From the NCBI GenBank assembly GCA_023388235.1, contig JAEWGQ010000425.1:1-7200 (forward strand): a DNA stretch of 7,200 bases, given 5' to 3'. The first letter of the stretch is position 1; the number at the start of each line of letters is the position of its first letter. Source of the DNA: Actinomycetes bacterium (lineage in GTDB: Bacteria > Actinomycetota > Actinomycetes > Actinomycetales > Cellulomonadaceae). Below are positions 7,135 to 7,200 of the stretch, one piece after another. A program made the translations under genes and the position numbers. The notes beneath the pieces were generated by a model. The model ran no database searches, was not told the DNA's origin, and worked only from the letters and a program-made list of their open reading frames with translations.

Positions 7135-7197
7135 CCCCGCCCCGCTGACCCGCCCCGCTGACCCGGCCCGCTGACCCGGCCCGCTGACCCCGCCCCC
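7127..7197. repeat. Tandem repeat of about 13 bp with regular C-tracts, starting at the dxr stop
   Basis: Five copies of CCC-GCTGA-CCC are visible, with GCTGA at 7130, 7144, 7157, 7170 and 7183 (steps 14, 13, 13, 13). The first copy includes the dxr TGA. Between 7127 and 7197 there are 11 runs of at least three C, separated alternately by the 5-base GCTGA and by 1-2 G. The minus strand therefore has 11 G-tracts with loops of 1, 2 or 5 bases, fitting the usual G-quadruplex pattern. TGA occurs in all three + frames. The array may continue past the window. Confidence 0.85.
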
Positions 7198-7200
7198 GGG

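Noticed and set aside
7127..7197. CRISPR array reading of the repeat after dxr
   Set aside because: The units are about 13 bp with 1-2 base variation and no unique spacers of 25-40 bp, so it is a simple tandem repeat.

Overview
This window is a run of core housekeeping genes, all on the + strand, from a very GC-rich actinobacterium (by eye about 70-75% G+C, nearly every third codon position G or C). The gene order, the acidic Ala/Glu-rich tail on ribosomal protein S2 and the DivIVA-repeat gene between rlmN and dxr fit Actinomycetota. A Cellulomonas-like member of the Micrococcales is plausible, but the genus is an inference from general resemblance. No phage, insertion sequence, CRISPR array, tRNA or rRNA is visible, and no stretch over 300 bases lacks a gene.

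Layout: rpsB (5' end cut off, 1-953), tsf (997-1842), a gap with a perfect 16-bp GC-rich hairpin (1854-1889), pyrH (1930-2652), frr (2715-3272), cdsA (3272-4126), a small hairpin, rlmN (4185-5309), a small DivIVA-domain repeat gene (5309-5866), dxr (about 5950-7134), then a tandem repeat of about 13 bp (7127-7197) running towards the window end. Two junctions, frr/cdsA and rlmN/DivIVA, share one base in a TGATG stop/start and are probably translationally coupled.

How the genes work together: rpsB, tsf, frr and rlmN serve the ribosome (30S assembly, EF-Tu recycling, post-termination recycling, 23S rRNA/tRNA methylation). pyrH makes UDP for RNA and for CTP; CTP is the co-substrate of CdsA in phospholipid synthesis. 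Dxr is the committed step of the MEP isoprenoid pathway, which supplies undecaprenyl carriers and quinones. The block therefore ties translation to membrane and envelope precursor supply, and a DivIVA-like (polar growth/division family) protein sits inside it.

I see no strong case for a wholly new system. The points most worth following are the four-copy GY....VD architecture of the small DivIVA-repeat protein, the C-rich tandem repeat after dxr (11 regularly spaced C-tracts, so a G-quadruplex candidate on the minus strand, with TGA in all three frames), and the strong hairpin between tsf and pyrH, which leaves little room for a pyrH promoter.
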